Shown here: in pieces, positions 45,494 to 55,099 of the stretch
Position numbering within the stretch: the stretch's first letter is position 1
Layout: each line of letters begins with the position of its first letter
Source: Aphanothece saxicola GSE-SYN-MK-01-06B
Lineage (GTDB): Bacteria > Cyanobacteriota > Cyanobacteriia > PCC-6307 > Cyanobiaceae
NCBI GenBank assembly: GCA_019359745.1
Contig: JAHHGT010000003.1
Location: forward strand, 186,001 to 250,000
Direction: 5' to 3'
DNA: 64,000 bases
Translations under genes and position numbers: made by a program
Notes under the pieces: model-generated
Databases searched by the model: none
The model's input: only the letters and a program-made list of their open reading frames with translations
Told to the model about the DNA's origin: nothing

Positions 45494-46672
45494 TCAGGCC
45501 AGGCTGTGGAGAGCCTTCTCCAGGCGCTTCACCGCCTTGCGCAGCTGGCGGGGCTTGATCACCAGCGGCGGCACGAAGCGGACCACCCCGGGCCCCGCCG
45601 GCACCAGCAGCAGGCCTTCGCCCATGGCCGCCTTGACGATCTCCGGGGCCGTGACCCCGCCCTCCCGCAGCACCAGGCCCCGCAGCAGCCCCCAGCCCCG
45701 CTCGCCGGCCAGGGTGTCGGGATGGCGGGCCACCAGCTCCTGGAGCAACGACTGCAGCAAGGCACCGTTGGCGCTCACCTTCTCCAGCAGGCCCCGGCGT
45801 TCGATCTCCTCGATCACCGTCAGGCCGGCGCGGCAGGCGAAGGGGTTGCCGCCGAAGGTGCTGGCGTGGTCGCCGGGGCGGAAGTGATCCACCGCAGCCT
45901 TCACCGCCAGGGCTCCGATGGGGATGCCGCCACCCAGGCCCTTGGCCATGGTCAGGGCATCCGGCTCGACCCCCAGCTGTTCGTAGCCCCACCAATGGCC
46001 GCTGCGGCCGACGCCGATCTGCACCTCGTCGAAGATCAGCAGGATCTGGTGGGCGTCGCAGAGCTCCCGCACCCGCTGGAAGAAGGCCGGATCACCGGGG
46101 TTCACTCCCCCCTCCCCCTGGAGGGGTTCGAGCAGCACCGCCGCCACCCGCGGACCTTCGGCTTCACAGGCGGCCAGCAGTGTTTCGAAGCCGGCGGTGT
46201 CGTTGTAAGGGAAGTAGCGGAAGCCCGACACCATGGGCTCGAAGCCCTGGTGGTACTTGGGCTGGCCAGTGGCGGTCACCGCCGCCAGGGTGCGGCCGTG
46301 GAAGCTGGCCTGGGCGGTGAGGATCAGGGGTTCGGCGATGCCGCGCACCAGATGGCCGTGCTTGCGGGCCAACTTGATGGCGGCCTCATTGGCCTCGGCG
46401 CCGGAATTGCAGAAGAAGACCCGGTCGGTGCAGCTGCGGGCCGTGATCGCCGCGGCCAGGGCCTCCTGTTCCGGGATCCGGTACAGGTTGGAGACGTGCT
46501 GGAGGCGGCCCAGCTGGTGGCAGAGGCGCCGCTGCAGCACCGGGTCGCTGTGACCAAGGGTGCAGACGGCAATGCCGGCGACCATGTCGAGGTAGCGCCG
46601 GTTCTGCTGATCCCACAGCCAGACCCCACGGCCCCGCTTGAGCTCCAGGGGGTAACGGGCGTAGGTGTCCAT
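45494..46672 (-). CDS. argD: Acetylornithine aminotransferase ArgD
   Basis: A class III PLP aminotransferase of 392 residues for arginine synthesis. It converts N-acetylglutamate semialdehyde to N-acetylornithine. PLP contacts are in 'FFCNSGAEANEAAIKLAR' and 'LIFDEVQIGVGRSGHWWGYE'; the Schiff-base Lys is in 'TMAKGLGGGIPIGA'. The ATG at 46672 ('MDTYARYPLELKRG') is the usual start; the frame stays open through the tRNA-Leu just upstream, but that part is not protein-coding. Only 11 bases separate the tRNA 3' end from the start codon. Confidence 0.96.
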   Translation of the reverse strand: MDTYARYPLELKRGRGVWLWDQQNRRYLDMVAGIAVCTLGHSDPVLQRRLCHQLGRLQHVSNLYRIPEQEALAAAITARSCTDRVFFCNSGAEANEAAIKLARKHGHLVRGIAEPLILTAQASFHGRTLAAVTATGQPKYHQGFEPMVSGFRYFPYNDTAGFETLLAACEAEGPRVAAVLLEPLQGEGGVNPGDPAFFQRVRELCDAHQILLIFDEVQIGVGRSGHWWGYEQLGVEPDALTMAKGLGGGIPIGALAVKAAVDHFRPGDHASTFGGNPFACRAGLTVIEEIERRGLLEKVSANGALLQSLLQELVARHPDTLAGERGWGLLRGLVLREGGVTAPEIVKAAMGEGLLLVPAGPGVVRFVPPLVIKPRQLRKAVKRLEKALHSLA

Positions 46673-46683
46673 CACCGGTTGGA

Positions 46684-46765
46684 TGGGAGCGGTGGGACTC
46701 GAACCCACATGCCCGAAGGCGCTCGATTTTGAGTCGAGTCCGTCTACCAATTCCGGCACGCTCCC
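46684..46765 (-). tRNA. tRNA-Leu (CAA)
   Basis: An 82-base class II tRNA on the minus strand. GGGAGCG (46759-46765) and CGCTCCC (46685-46691) pair perfectly, A73 is at 46684, the anticodon loop CTCAAAA gives anticodon CAA (reads UUG), and a variable arm and T-loop TTCGAGT are present. CCA is not encoded. It lies between murA and argD, all on the same strand, so it may be processed from a shared transcript. Confidence 0.96.
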
Positions 46766-46795
46766 GAAGGGGGGACTCTAGGCCGCGGGGGTCGG

Positions 46796-48103
46796 CTAGG
46801 CCCCGACAGAGGGCAGCCTGCGGATCGAAGCGCCGGCGGCGTTGAGTTTGCCCTCCAGATCGGCGTAGCCCCGATCGAGGTATTCCAGGCCCCGCACGGT
46901 GGTGATGCCGTCGGCGGCGAGGCCCGCCAGCACCATGGCGGCGGAGGCGCGCAGATCGGTGCCGTGCACCGGGGCGCCGCTGAGTCGGGCGACCCCCTCG
47001 ACGCAGGCGGTGTTGCCCTGCATGCGGATCGACGCCCCCATGCGCTGCAGCTCGGCCACGTGCTGGAGGCGATTTTCGAAGATGTTCTCCACCACCATGC
47101 TGGTGCCTTCGGCGGTGGCCAGCAGGGCCATGAAGGGGGCCTGGAGGTCGGTGGGGAAGCCGGGAAAGGGCTGGGTGCGCAGATCCACCGCCCGCACCTT
47201 GCTGGCGGTGATGATCAGGCCCTGGCCATCGGCTTCGATGCGGCAGCCGGCCTCCTCGAGTTTGGTGATCACGGCACCCAGGTGCTCGGGCAGGGCGGGG
47301 AAGACCCGCAGGCGGGAGCGGGTGATGGCGCCGGCCAGCAGGAAGGTGCCCGCTTCGATGCGATCGGGGATGACCGCGTAGTCGGCCCCGTGAAGGCGCT
47401 CGACGCCGACGATGGTGATCGTTGGGGTGCCGGCGCCGCGCACCTTGGCCCCCATGGCCAGCAGCAGCCGGGCCAGGTCGATCACCTCGGGCTCCTGGGC
47501 CGCGTTGTCGATCACCGTCTCGCCGTCGGCGAGGGCGGCCGCCATCATCAGGGTCTCGGTGGCGCCGACGCTCGGGCAGTCGAGGTGGATGTGCCCGCCG
47601 GTGAGACGGCGCTGACGGCCAGGCACCACGGCGGTGACCACACCGTGCTCGATGGTGACCTGGGCGCCGAGGGCCTTCAGTCCCTTGACGTGCTCCACGA
47701 CGGGCCGGGTGCCGATCTGGCAGCCACCGGGAAGGGGCACCTGGGCCATCCCCATGCGGGCCAGCAGGGGCCCGATGCAGAAGAAGCTGGCCCGCAGGCT
47801 GTTGACCAGCTCGTAGGGCGGGGCCGCGGTGGTGATGTGGTCACCGTGCAGCACGATTGCATCGCCTCCGCGCCGCACCCGCACCCCCAGGGCGGCAAGA
47901 ATCTCCCCCATTGCCGTGATGTCGGTGAGAGGGGGCACGTTGCTGAGCCGCAAACCGTCTTCGGTGAGCAGGCAGGCGGCCATCAGCACCAGGGCCGAAT
48001 TCTTGGCGCCGCTGACCCTCAGCTCCCCATCCAGTCGCCGTCCACCACTGATCTCCAGCCTGGTGCCGGCGATGGCCTTGACAGGCATGGGGGATACGGT
48101 CAT
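46796..48103 (-). CDS. murA: UDP-N-acetylglucosamine 1-carboxyvinyltransferase MurA
   Basis: A 435-residue enolpyruvyl transferase, the first committed step of peptidoglycan precursor synthesis. The active-site Cys is present in '[20 protein letters not shown]' (so a fosfomycin-sensitive type by motif). Other marks are '[16 protein letters not shown]' at the N-terminus (Lys-Asn substrate pair) and '[15 protein letters not shown]' and '[15 protein letters not shown]' near the C-terminus. The ATG at 48103 is preferred; a start at 48088 or 48136 is possible. A tRNA-Leu gene follows 30 bases downstream on the same strand. Confidence 0.96.
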   Translation of the reverse strand: MTVSPMPVKAIAGTRLEISGGRRLDGELRVSGAKNSALVLMAACLLTEDGLRLSNVPPLTDITAMGEILAALGVRVRRGGDAIVLHGDHITTAAPPYELVNSLRASFFCIGPLLARMGMAQVPLPGGCQIGTRPVVEHVKGLKALGAQVTIEHGVVTAVVPGRQRRLTGGHIHLDCPSVGATETLMMAAALADGETVIDNAAQEPEVIDLARLLLAMGAKVRGAGTPTITIVGVERLHGADYAVIPDRIEAGTFLLAGAITRSRLRVFPALPEHLGAVITKLEEAGCRIEADGQGLIITASKVRAVDLRTQPFPGFPTDLQAPFMALLATAEGTSMVVENIFENRLQHVAELQRMGASIRMQGNTACVEGVARLSGAPVHGTDLRASAAMVLAGLAADGITTVRGLEYLDRGYADLEGKLNAAGASIRRLPSVGA

Positions 48104-48247
48104 GGACAGGAGTCCTGGTATCAATTTCTGGGGCATCTTGACAACGATTGATCCCGTCGTCTAGGGGGTCGCCGCTCAAACTGTCTTGTTCTTCGGCACT
48201 TCTCAGGCGGCGTTCCTCCTGGGGCTGCGGCCGGCCGGGCGGGCGGG

Positions 48248-48275
48248 GTGACCCCCACCGGTGATGATTTATGCT
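48248..48275 (+). promoter_or_regulatory. Possible promoter of tRNA-Leu (CAG)
   Basis: GTGACC (48248-48253) and TATGCT (48270-48275) are separated by 16 bases, each matching the sigma70 hexamers at four of six positions. A transcript would start about 30 bases ahead of the tRNA. The match is only moderate. Confidence 0.3.
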
Positions 48276-48312
48276 CCCTGGAGCGCCGCGGCTTCCGTGG
48301 CGGCTAACGCCC

Positions 48313-48396
48313 GCGGATGTGGCGGAATTGGTAGACGCGCTAGTTTCAGGTACTAGTGGCAGCAATGTCGTGGGAGTTCAAGTCTCCCCATCCGCA
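48313..48396 (+). tRNA. tRNA-Leu (CAG)
   Basis: An 84-base class II tRNA. GCGGATG (48313-48319) pairs with CATCCGC (48389-48395), A73 is at 48396, and the anticodon loop TTCAGGT gives CAG (reads CUG, likely the main leucine codon of this high-GC genome). The T-loop is TTCAAGT. CCA is not encoded, and a T-run follows directly. It is divergent from murA. Confidence 0.96.
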
Positions 48397-48406
48397 TATT
48401 TTTTCC

Positions 48407-48655
48407 ATGATTGTTCTCAAGATCACCAACGCTTCCGATGTCGTCGCAGCGAACATCGGCAAGTTCCTGGAGCGACTGACTCCGGACGGTTATGACCAGA
48501 CCAAGGTGGAAGACATCGTGATCGATCGTCTGGTCGCCAATCTCAAGGCGGAGGGCATCCGCGGTGAGGTGGCGGCCTTCAAGGGTCTCGATCTCAACGA
48601 CGACGATCTGGTCATCCACGACCACCTCAAGCTGCGGCGCCGCAAGACCATCTGA
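48407..48655 (+). CDS. Hypothetical protein downstream of tRNA-Leu
   Basis: An 82-residue soluble protein starting 11 bases after tRNA-Leu. It reads 'MIVLKITNASDVVAANIGKF' at the N-terminus and has acidic stretches ('VEDIVIDRLVANL', 'LDLNDDDLVIHDHLKLRR'). I recognise no named domain, but the balanced composition and an ATG right after the tRNA argue for a real gene, and proteins of this look occur in picocyanobacteria. The next gene, an SpoU methylase, starts five bases later, so the two are likely co-transcribed. Function unknown. Confidence 0.75.
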   Translation: MIVLKITNASDVVAANIGKFLERLTPDGYDQTKVEDIVIDRLVANLKAEGIRGEVAAFKGLDLNDDDLVIHDHLKLRRRKTI

Positions 48656-48660
48656 CGTCA

Positions 48661-49518
48661 GTGGGCGTTTCCCCTGAGCCTCCCGGCCAGTCGCTTGGCG
48701 GCGAGACGATTCGCAGCGTGCGCAACCCCCTGATCCAGGCGGTGCGACGCCTGCACCGCTCCAATGGCCGGCTGGAGCAGGGCCTTCTCCTCCTGGAAGG
48801 AACTCACCTGCTCGAGGAAGCCCTCGGTCTGGGCCTGCGGCCCGACCTGGTGCTGGCCACTCCGGACTGGCTGGAGCGCCAATGCGCCCTGTTGGAGCGG
48901 CTGCCGGACGCTGGCCGGCTGCGGACCGCCAGCCCCGAGGTCCTGGCCGCTGCCGCCACCACCCGCCATCCCGACGGGGTGCTGCTGACCCTGGCGATGG
49001 CCCAGCTGCCGTCCCCCACAGCGGGAGACGCATCGCCGGGCTTCGTGCTCGCCCTCGATCGGCTCCAGGATCCGGGCAACCTCGGCACCCTGCTGCGTAC
49101 CGCCCTGGCCGCGGGGGTGGAGCGGGTGTGGTTGGCGGAGGGAGCCGATCCGTTGCAGCCCAAGGTGCTGCGGGCCTCCAGCGGAGCCGCCCTGGCCCTG
49201 CCGATCGAGCGGATGACGTCCGCCGAACTGCACACCCGTCTGGCCAAGGCGAAGGGGTGCGGCCTGCAGCTGGTGGCGGCGATGGTGCCTGAGGCGGCGG
49301 GCACGGTGCGGCCCTACTGGGAGCTGGACTGGTGCCGTCCCACGGCCCTGTTGCTGGGCAACGAGGGGGCCGGGCTGGCGCCGGAGTTGGTCCAGCTGGC
49401 CGACCGGTGGGTGACGATCCCCCACAGCCCCGCGGTGGAATCGCTCAATGTCGCGGCGGCGGCCGCCCTGCTGCTGCTGGAGCGCCCCCGCCAGGCCCAC
49501 GGCGGCACGGCGTCCTGA
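48661..49518 (+). CDS. TrmH/SpoU-family RNA 2'-O-methyltransferase (RlmB-like)
   Basis: A 285-residue SPOUT methyltransferase with an N-terminal substrate-binding domain ('SVRNPLIQAVRRLHRSNGRL', 'LLLEGTHLLEEAL') and a C-terminal catalytic knot: 'LQDPGNLGTLLRTALAAGVE' (motif 1, with the catalytic Arg), 'ALLLGNEGAGLAPELV' (motif 2) and 'IPHSPAVESLNVAAAAALLL' (motif 3). The two-domain layout matches RlmB or TsnR-like 23S rRNA methylases and not the single-domain TrmH at 3486-4175. The GTG at 48661 is chosen because it follows the upstream stop by five bases. Exact target nucleotide unknown. Confidence 0.9.
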   Translation: MGVSPEPPGQSLGGETIRSVRNPLIQAVRRLHRSNGRLEQGLLLLEGTHLLEEALGLGLRPDLVLATPDWLERQCALLERLPDAGRLRTASPEVLAAAATTRHPDGVLLTLAMAQLPSPTAGDASPGFVLALDRLQDPGNLGTLLRTALAAGVERVWLAEGADPLQPKVLRASSGAALALPIERMTSAELHTRLAKAKGCGLQLVAAMVPEAAGTVRPYWELDWCRPTALLLGNEGAGLAPELVQLADRWVTIPHSPAVESLNVAAAAALLLLERPRQAHGGTAS

Positions 49519-49527
49519 CAGGGGAGA

Positions 49528-51027
49528 ATGCCGCTACCCATGCAGCCCCATCCGGTGACCGCAGCACCCGCCACCCCCCCTTCCGGGTTCGATTTCGACG
49601 TGATCGTGATCGGCGCCGGCTATGGCGGTTTCGATGCGGCCAAGCACGGGGCGGACCACGGCCTGAAGGTGGCGATCGTGGAATCCCGCGACATGGGCGG
49701 CACTTGCGTCAACCGGGGCTGTGTGCCCTCCAAGGCCCTCCTGGCGGCCAGCGGCCGGGTGCGGGAACTGGCCGATGCCGAGCACCTCAAGGGCTTCGGC
49801 ATCCATGCAGCGCCGGTGCGCTTCGAGCGCCAGAAGATCGCCGACCATGCCGCCCAGCTGGTGGCCACGATCCGCACCAACCTCACCAAGACCCTGGAGC
49901 GCTCCGGCGCCACGATCCTGCGGGGCAAGGGCCGCCTCGACGGACCCCAGCGGGTGGCGGTGCGCGAGGCCAGCGGGGTGGAGCGGGTCTATGGGGCCCG
50001 GGAGGTGATCATCGCCACCGGCTCCGACCCCTTCGTGCCGCCCGGCATCGAGACCGACGGGCGCACCGTGTTCACCAGTGACGAGGCCATCAACCTGGAG
50101 TGGCTGCCCCGCTGGATCACGATCATCGGCAGCGGCTACATCGGCCTGGAGTTCGCCGACGTCTACACCGCCCTGGGCTGCGAAGTCACGATGATCGAGG
50201 CGCTCGATCGGGTCATGCCCACCTTTGATCCGGACATCGCCAAGATCGCCGCCCGCCTTCTGATCGACGGCCGCGACATTGATGCCCGCGCCGGCGTGCT
50301 GGCCAGCAAGATCACCCCCGGCTGCCCGGTGACGATCGAACTGGTGGACATGGCCAGCCGCGAGCCGGTGGAGACCCTGGAGGTGGATGCGGTGCTGGTG
50401 GCCACCGGTCGGGTGCCGGTGAGCAAGGAGCTCAACCTGGCCAGCGTGGGGGTGGAGACCAACCGGGGCTTCATCCCGGTGGACGACGGCCTGCGGGTGC
50501 TGGCGAATGGTGAACCGGTGCCGCACCTGTGGGCCGTCGGTGACGTGACCGGAAAGATGATGTTGGCCCACACCGCGGCTGCCCAGGGCACGGTGGCGAT
50601 CGAAAACATCCTCGGCCACGCCCGCCGCATCGATTACCGCTCGATCCCCGCGGCCACCTTCACCCACCCGGAGATCAGCTCGGTGGGGCTCTCGGAAGCC
50701 GACGCCAGGGAACTGGCCGCGGCGGAGGGATTCGAGCTGGGAGCTGTGCGCAGCTACTTCAAGGCCAACTCCAAGGCCCTGGCCGAACTGGAGAGCGACG
50801 GCCTGCTCAAGCTGCTGTTCCGCAAGGACACCGGCGAAGTGCTGGGGGCCCACATCTACGGCCTGCATGCGGCCGACCTGATCCAGGAGATCGCCAATGC
50901 GGTGGCCCGGCGCCAGGGGGTGCGGCAGCTGGCCAGCGAGGTGCACACCCATCCCACGCTGAGCGAGGTGGTGGAAGTGGCCTACAAGCAGGCCGCCGCC
51001 AGCCTGGCCACGGCGGTGGGTGCCTGA
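49528..51027 (+). CDS. lpdA: Dihydrolipoyl dehydrogenase (E3)
   Basis: A 499-residue flavoprotein that reoxidises the lipoyl groups of pyruvate dehydrogenase and the glycine cleavage system, passing electrons to NAD. The FAD-binding '[20 protein letters not shown]' (residues 25-44), the redox disulfide '[13 protein letters not shown]' (Cys 60/65), the NAD-binding '[20 protein letters not shown]' and the C-terminal catalytic 'HTHPTLSEV' (His 475, Glu 480) are all present. The N-terminal 20 residues are a variable extension; an ATG at 49540 is possible. trpC begins one base after its stop. Confidence 0.96.
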   Translation: MPLPMQPHPVTAAPATPPSGFDFDVIVIGAGYGGFDAAKHGADHGLKVAIVESRDMGGTCVNRGCVPSKALLAASGRVRELADAEHLKGFGIHAAPVRFERQKIADHAAQLVATIRTNLTKTLERSGATILRGKGRLDGPQRVAVREASGVERVYGAREVIIATGSDPFVPPGIETDGRTVFTSDEAINLEWLPRWITIIGSGYIGLEFADVYTALGCEVTMIEALDRVMPTFDPDIAKIAARLLIDGRDIDARAGVLASKITPGCPVTIELVDMASREPVETLEVDAVLVATGRVPVSKELNLASVGVETNRGFIPVDDGLRVLANGEPVPHLWAVGDVTGKMMLAHTAAAQGTVAIENILGHARRIDYRSIPAATFTHPEISSVGLSEADARELAAAEGFELGAVRSYFKANSKALAELESDGLLKLLFRKDTGEVLGAHIYGLHAADLIQEIANAVARRQGVRQLASEVHTHPTLSEVVEVAYKQAAASLATAVGA

Positions 51028-51028
51028 G

Positions 51029-51913
51029 ATGGAGATCCGTCGCCGGCCCCCCAACCCCTCGGTGCGGGTGGCCCACCTGGAATTCGGCACCCCCCATCCC
51101 GAGGAGAGCCCCCGCCACATCCTCGAGGAGATCGTCTGGGAGAAGGACAGGGAAGTGACGGCTGCCCGGGAACGGGTGAGCCTGGAGTCCCTCAAGCAGC
51201 AGGTGGCCGACCTGCCCCCCACCCGGGACTTCGTGGCGGCCCTGCGGGCCAGCTGCCGCAAACCGGCGGTGATCGCCGAGATCAAGAAGGCCAGCCCCAG
51301 CAAGGGGGTGATCCGGGAGGACGTCGATCCCGTCGCCATCGCCCGGGGCTACCGCGACGGCGGCGCCAGTTGCCTGTCGGTGCTGACCGACAAGCGCTTC
51401 TTCCAGGGGGGCTTCGAGGTGCTGGTGGCGGTGCGCGACGCGGTGGAGCTCCCCCTGCTCTGCAAGGACTTCATCCTCAGTCCCTACCAGCTGTTCCAGG
51501 CCCGGGCCGCCGGGGCCGATGCGGCCCTGCTGATTGCCGCGATCCTCACCGACCAGGACCTGGCCTATCTGCTCAAGGTGGCCCGGGGCCTGGGGCTGGC
51601 GGTGCTGGTGGAGGTTCACGACGCTCCAGAGATGGAGCGGGTGCTGCGGCTGGAGGGTGTGGACCTGATCGGCATCAACAACCGCGACCTGGCCAGCTTC
51701 TCGGTGGATCTGGCCACCACGGAACAGCTGATGGAACGCTTCGGCGAGCAGGTGCGTGCCCGCGGCGCCCTGCTGGTGAGCGAATCGGGCCTGTTCAACC
51801 GCGCCGACCTGGATCGGGCCGTCGGCGCCGGTGCCGATGCGGTGCTGGTGGGGGAGGCGCTGATGCGGCAGGACGACGTGACGGCGGCCCTGGAGACCCT
51901 GATCGGCGGCTGA
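51029..51913 (+). CDS. trpC: Indole-3-glycerol phosphate synthase TrpC
   Basis: A (beta/alpha)8 barrel of 294 residues catalysing ring closure of CdRP in tryptophan synthesis. It has an N-terminal extension of about 35 residues common to cyanobacteria, then '[20 protein letters not shown]' and '[18 protein letters not shown]' (catalytic Lys and phosphate site), '[20 protein letters not shown]' (Lys), '[14 protein letters not shown]' and '[12 protein letters not shown]' (Glu/Ser). The ATG at 51029 begins '[14 protein letters not shown]'. It follows lpdA with a one-base gap and converges on ppk2; a small 5-bp hairpin (51915-51932) lies between the stops. Confidence 0.96.
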   Translation: MEIRRRPPNPSVRVAHLEFGTPHPEESPRHILEEIVWEKDREVTAARERVSLESLKQQVADLPPTRDFVAALRASCRKPAVIAEIKKASPSKGVIREDVDPVAIARGYRDGGASCLSVLTDKRFFQGGFEVLVAVRDAVELPLLCKDFILSPYQLFQARAAGADAALLIAAILTDQDLAYLLKVARGLGLAVLVEVHDAPEMERVLRLEGVDLIGINNRDLASFSVDLATTEQLMERFGEQVRARGALLVSESGLFNRADLDRAVGAGADAVLVGEALMRQDDVTAALETLIGG

Positions 51914-51932
51914 GCCCGCTCAGGCGTGCGGG

Positions 51933-52835
51933 TTACTCCTTCTCAAGCAAGGCCCTGGCGGTTTCAAGTTGGGCACGGGCTTCCGGGCTCACCTCGGGAA
52001 CGTGCAGGTGCAGGGAATCCAGGGTTTCGATGATGGCGGCCGCCACGGCGATCCGCGTGAACCACTTGTTGTCAGCCGGCACCACGTACCAGGGGGCATG
52101 GGGGCTGGCGGTGTGCCGGATCGTTTCGTTGTAGGCCTCCATGTAGTCATCCCAGAAGGCCCGCTCCTTGATGTCGTTGGCGGAGAACTTCCAGTTCTTT
52201 TCAGGGCGATCTAAGCGGGCCAGGAAGCGCTTGCGCTGCTCCTTCTTGGAGACGTTCAGGAAGAACTTCCTGATGATGATTCCGTTGTTGCTCAGATACT
52301 CTTCGTAGTTTCGGATGTCGCGAAAGCGCTCCTTCCAGATGTCTTTGGTGACGCGCTCAGGCGGAAGCGTTTGCCTGGCCAGCATCTCGGGGTGCACCCG
52401 AACCACCAGGGTCTCTTCATAGTAGCTGCGGTTGAAGATACCGATCCGGCCCCTTTCTGGCAAGGCATTGTTGGCACGCCAGAGAAAATCATGGTCCAGT
52501 TCCACCGACGAGGGCGCTTTGAACGAGCTCACCTGGCATCCCTGGGGATTGACGCCACTCATCACATGCTTGATGGTGCCGTCCTTGCCGGCCGCATCCA
52601 TCGCCTGGAAGATCAGCAGCAGCGCCCAGCGATCCTGCGCATAGAGCAGATCCTGGAAGTCCGCCAGCATCTTCACCCCCATGGTGAGCGCTTCCTGGGC
52701 CCTGTCCTTGTCCTTTTTGTCGAGATGCAGTGTGTCTTCAGGATCGTGATCCTTCAGCCGGAAACCGGCTCCATCGTCGATTCGAAAGGGCTGGGAGAAA
52801 CGTCGGGCCCGCTCCAGGAAGTCCTGCCTGTCCAT
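51933..52835 (-). CDS. ppk2: Polyphosphate kinase 2 family protein
   Basis: A 300-residue PPK2 protein, a P-loop enzyme that transfers phosphate between polyphosphate and nucleoside mono- or diphosphates. The Walker A equivalent is '[20 protein letters not shown]' (near residue 73), the Walker B/DR motif region is '[20 protein letters not shown]', and '[20 protein letters not shown]' forms part of the lid. Single-domain length points to class I or III, which favour ADP or AMP phosphorylation. The ATG at 52835 ('[13 protein letters not shown]') is chosen; in-frame codons continue to 52889. It is divergent from the V/A-ATPase operon across 291 bases. Confidence 0.93.
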   Translation of the reverse strand: MDRQDFLERARRFSQPFRIDDGAGFRLKDHDPEDTLHLDKKDKDRAQEALTMGVKMLADFQDLLYAQDRWALLLIFQAMDAAGKDGTIKHVMSGVNPQGCQVSSFKAPSSVELDHDFLWRANNALPERGRIGIFNRSYYEETLVVRVHPEMLARQTLPPERVTKDIWKERFRDIRNYEEYLSNNGIIIRKFFLNVSKKEQRKRFLARLDRPEKNWKFSANDIKERAFWDDYMEAYNETIRHTASPHAPWYVVPADNKWFTRIAVAAAIIETLDSLHLHVPEVSPEARAQLETARALLEKE

Positions 52836-53126
52836 GCGCTTGCCTGCCTGGCTCTTCTCCACTGATAGGCCAGAGCCCCCATGTCCCAAGGGCCACCACC
52901 ATCATTCGTAAACGAAGGACGTGGGCCAGCTCGCCAGACCTGAAGGGAGCGAGGCAGAAGTCTCAACAGAGGCGTGAAAAAGAGGAATAAGTTTCCGACA
53001 CCTTGAATCACGATAGCCAGGTTGTTCTGCATGGACCACGATGACAGAAAACTTATGGCGATGGCTTTTTGTCTGCCATTGATTACAGTGAAAAGGGAGT
53101 GCCGCCCGGCTTTCGTCATTCGTCCC
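52836..53126. other. Divergent control region between ppk2 and the V/A-ATPase operon
   Basis: A 291-base gap holding the 5' regions of both units. Its middle (about 52975-53100) is visibly more AT-rich than the surrounding genes, as expected for promoters, but I find no hexamer pair good enough to call. A plus-strand frame upstream of ntpB stays open here to 53022 but lacks protein-like content. No riboswitch or known operator is recognised. Confidence 0.45.
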
Positions 53127-54491
53127 ATGCCTGCGTCCCTCGTCAGTTACTCGAAGATCCTCGAGATCGTCGGCGATATCCTCCGGGTTGAGGTCCCCGC
53201 AGACGCCAGCGAGAAGGACGCGGCACCACGGTTCAACGATCTGGCTGTCGTGCAGAACCGCAATGGCACCTCCTCCCTGGCCCAGGTGATCGCCCTGAAG
53301 CAGGACTCCGTGTCGCTGCAGGTGTTCCGCGGTACCAAGGGGGTGGCCACCGACTCCGCCGTGCATTTTCTGGGCCACCCGATGGAGGCCACCTACTCCA
53401 ACAACATTCTGGGGCGGGTGTTTCGAGGCACCGGAGAGCCGATCGACGGCGGCCCTGGCCTTGAAGAGGATCCGAAGGTTCCGATCGGGGGACCCTCCGT
53501 CAACCCGATGTGCCGGATTCTGGCCTCCAAGATGATCCGCACCAATGTGCCGATGATCGATGTGTTCAACTGTCTGGTGGAGAGCCAGAAGATCCCGATC
53601 TTTTCGGTGTCGGGGGAGCCGTTCAATGCCTTTCTGGCCCGCATCGGCATCCAGGCCGATGCCGATGTGGTCGTGTTCGGAGGCCTGGGGCTGATCTTTG
53701 ACGACTACTACGCCTTCCGCAAGACCTTCGAGGACGCCGGCGTCTTCGCCCGCACCGTGATGTTCGTGAACCTGGCCTCCGATCCGATCGTGGAGCGCTT
53801 GCTGATCCCGGACATGGCCCTGGCCGTGGCAGAACGGTTCGCCGTGGAAGAGGGCAAGCGGGTGCTGGTGCTGCTCACCGACATGACCTCGTTCGCCGAT
53901 GCTCTCAAGGAGATCAGCATCGCCATGGATCAGGTGCCGGCCAACCGGGGCTATCCAGGCGATCTCTATTCCCAGCTGGCCCGCCGCTATGAAAAGGCGG
54001 CTGATTACGCCAAGGGTGGCTCGGTCACCCTGCTCACGGTCACCACCATGCCCGGAGATGACATCACCCATCCGGTGCCGGATAACACCGGATACATCAC
54101 CGAGGGGCAGTTCTACCTGCACGATGGGGTGATTGACCCGTTCGGTTCCCTCTCCCGCCTCAAGCAGAACGTGATCGGCAAGATCACCCGCGAGGACCAC
54201 AACCAGATCATGAACACCTGCATCCGGCTCTACTCCGGAGCGCGGGATGCGGAGCAGAAGCAGGCCATGGCCTTCGAACTGTCCGATTACGACCAGCGCC
54301 TGATCCGATTCGGAGGCCTGTTCAAGGCCAGGTTCATGGACATCAACGTGGACATCTGCCTCGAGGAGGCCCTGGATCTCGCCTGGACCACCCTGGCCGA
54401 GTGCTTCCAGCCCAGTGAGCTGCTGATGAAGCAGGACCTGCTCGACAAGTACTTCCCTGGCGAGAATCCGTCTCGCTCTCCCTCCGCCTAG
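53127..54491 (+). CDS. ntpB: V/A-type ATPase subunit B
   Basis: The non-catalytic nucleotide-binding subunit of the A3B3 head, 454 residues. The N-terminal barrel has 'SKILEIVGDILRVEVPADAS'; the nucleotide domain has 'GRVFRGTGEPIDGGPGLEED' and 'KIPIFSVSGEPFNAFLARIG', where a non-Walker loop replaces GxxxxGKT, as is standard for subunit B. 'RRYEKAADYAKGGSVTLLTV' and 'PDNTGYITEGQFYL' lie near the end. The ATG at 53127 gives the usual N-terminus. It opens the operon B-D-I-K-E-DUF2764-A, with D starting five bases after its stop. Cyanobacteria usually have only the F-type enzyme. Confidence 0.95.
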   Translation: MPASLVSYSKILEIVGDILRVEVPADASEKDAAPRFNDLAVVQNRNGTSSLAQVIALKQDSVSLQVFRGTKGVATDSAVHFLGHPMEATYSNNILGRVFRGTGEPIDGGPGLEEDPKVPIGGPSVNPMCRILASKMIRTNVPMIDVFNCLVESQKIPIFSVSGEPFNAFLARIGIQADADVVVFGGLGLIFDDYYAFRKTFEDAGVFARTVMFVNLASDPIVERLLIPDMALAVAERFAVEEGKRVLVLLTDMTSFADALKEISIAMDQVPANRGYPGDLYSQLARRYEKAADYAKGGSVTLLTVTTMPGDDITHPVPDNTGYITEGQFYLHDGVIDPFGSLSRLKQNVIGKITREDHNQIMNTCIRLYSGARDAEQKQAMAFELSDYDQRLIRFGGLFKARFMDINVDICLEEALDLAWTTLAECFQPSELLMKQDLLDKYFPGENPSRSPSA

Positions 54492-54496
54492 GTCCG

Positions 54497-55099
54497 ATGG
54501 CCAGGCTCTCCCTCACCAAGGCCTCCCTGACCAAGGAGAAGTCCCTGCTGCGGACCTTTCAGGATGTCTTGCCATCGCTGGACATGAAACGCCGCCAGAT
54601 CGGCGCGGAACGGGAGAAGGCCCGCCGCCTGCTGGCCGAGGCCCTGGCGAAGGCGGCGGCGATCGAGCCGGATGTGGCGGCCAGGTTGCCGATGGTGGCT
54701 AACACCGCGATCGATCTGTCGCATCTGGTGGCCATCTCCGCGTTGGAGATCGGCGAAGAGAATCTGATGGGCACCCGGCTGCCGGTCCTTCGGAGCCTCG
54801 CGTTTCGGGTGAGCCCCTATGGCGTGCTCACCAAGCCGTTCTGGGTTGACGCCCTGGTCGTTGTGCTCCAGCAGGCCATGGAGCAGACCCTTCGCATCCA
54901 GGTGGCCCGGCGCCGCGTGGAGGCGCTGGAGCAGGCCGAGCGGATCGTGACCCAACGCTACAACTTGTTTGACAAGGTGCTGATTCCAAGGAGCAGGCAG
55001 AACATTCGCAAAATCTCCATCTATCTGGCTGATGCGGAACGGGCCGGTGTGGTCAATTCCAAGATCGCCAAACGCAAGAAGGAGCACCAGGCGCCATGA
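54497..55099 (+). CDS. ntpD: V/A-type ATPase subunit D (central rotor shaft)
   Basis: A 200-residue long antiparallel coiled-coil protein, the rotor axle inside A3B3. The N-terminal helix 'SLTKASLTKEKSLLRTFQDV' and the C-terminal helix 'ARRRVEALEQAERIVTQRYN' followed by 'LFDKVLIPRSRQNIRKI' match the family, the second being its best signature. The middle 'RSLAFRVSPYGVLTKP' is the short globular part. Its stop overlaps the subunit I start (ATGA at 55096-55099). Confidence 0.93.
   Translation: MARLSLTKASLTKEKSLLRTFQDVLPSLDMKRRQIGAEREKARRLLAEALAKAAAIEPDVAARLPMVANTAIDLSHLVAISALEIGEENLMGTRLPVLRSLAFRVSPYGVLTKPFWVDALVVVLQQAMEQTLRIQVARRRVEALEQAERIVTQRYNLFDKVLIPRSRQNIRKISIYLADAERAGVVNSKIAKRKKEHQAP

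Noticed and set aside
45260..46732. A 490-residue plus-strand frame opposite argD and tRNA-Leu
   Set aside because: It runs antisense through argD and a tRNA; composition is shadow-like.
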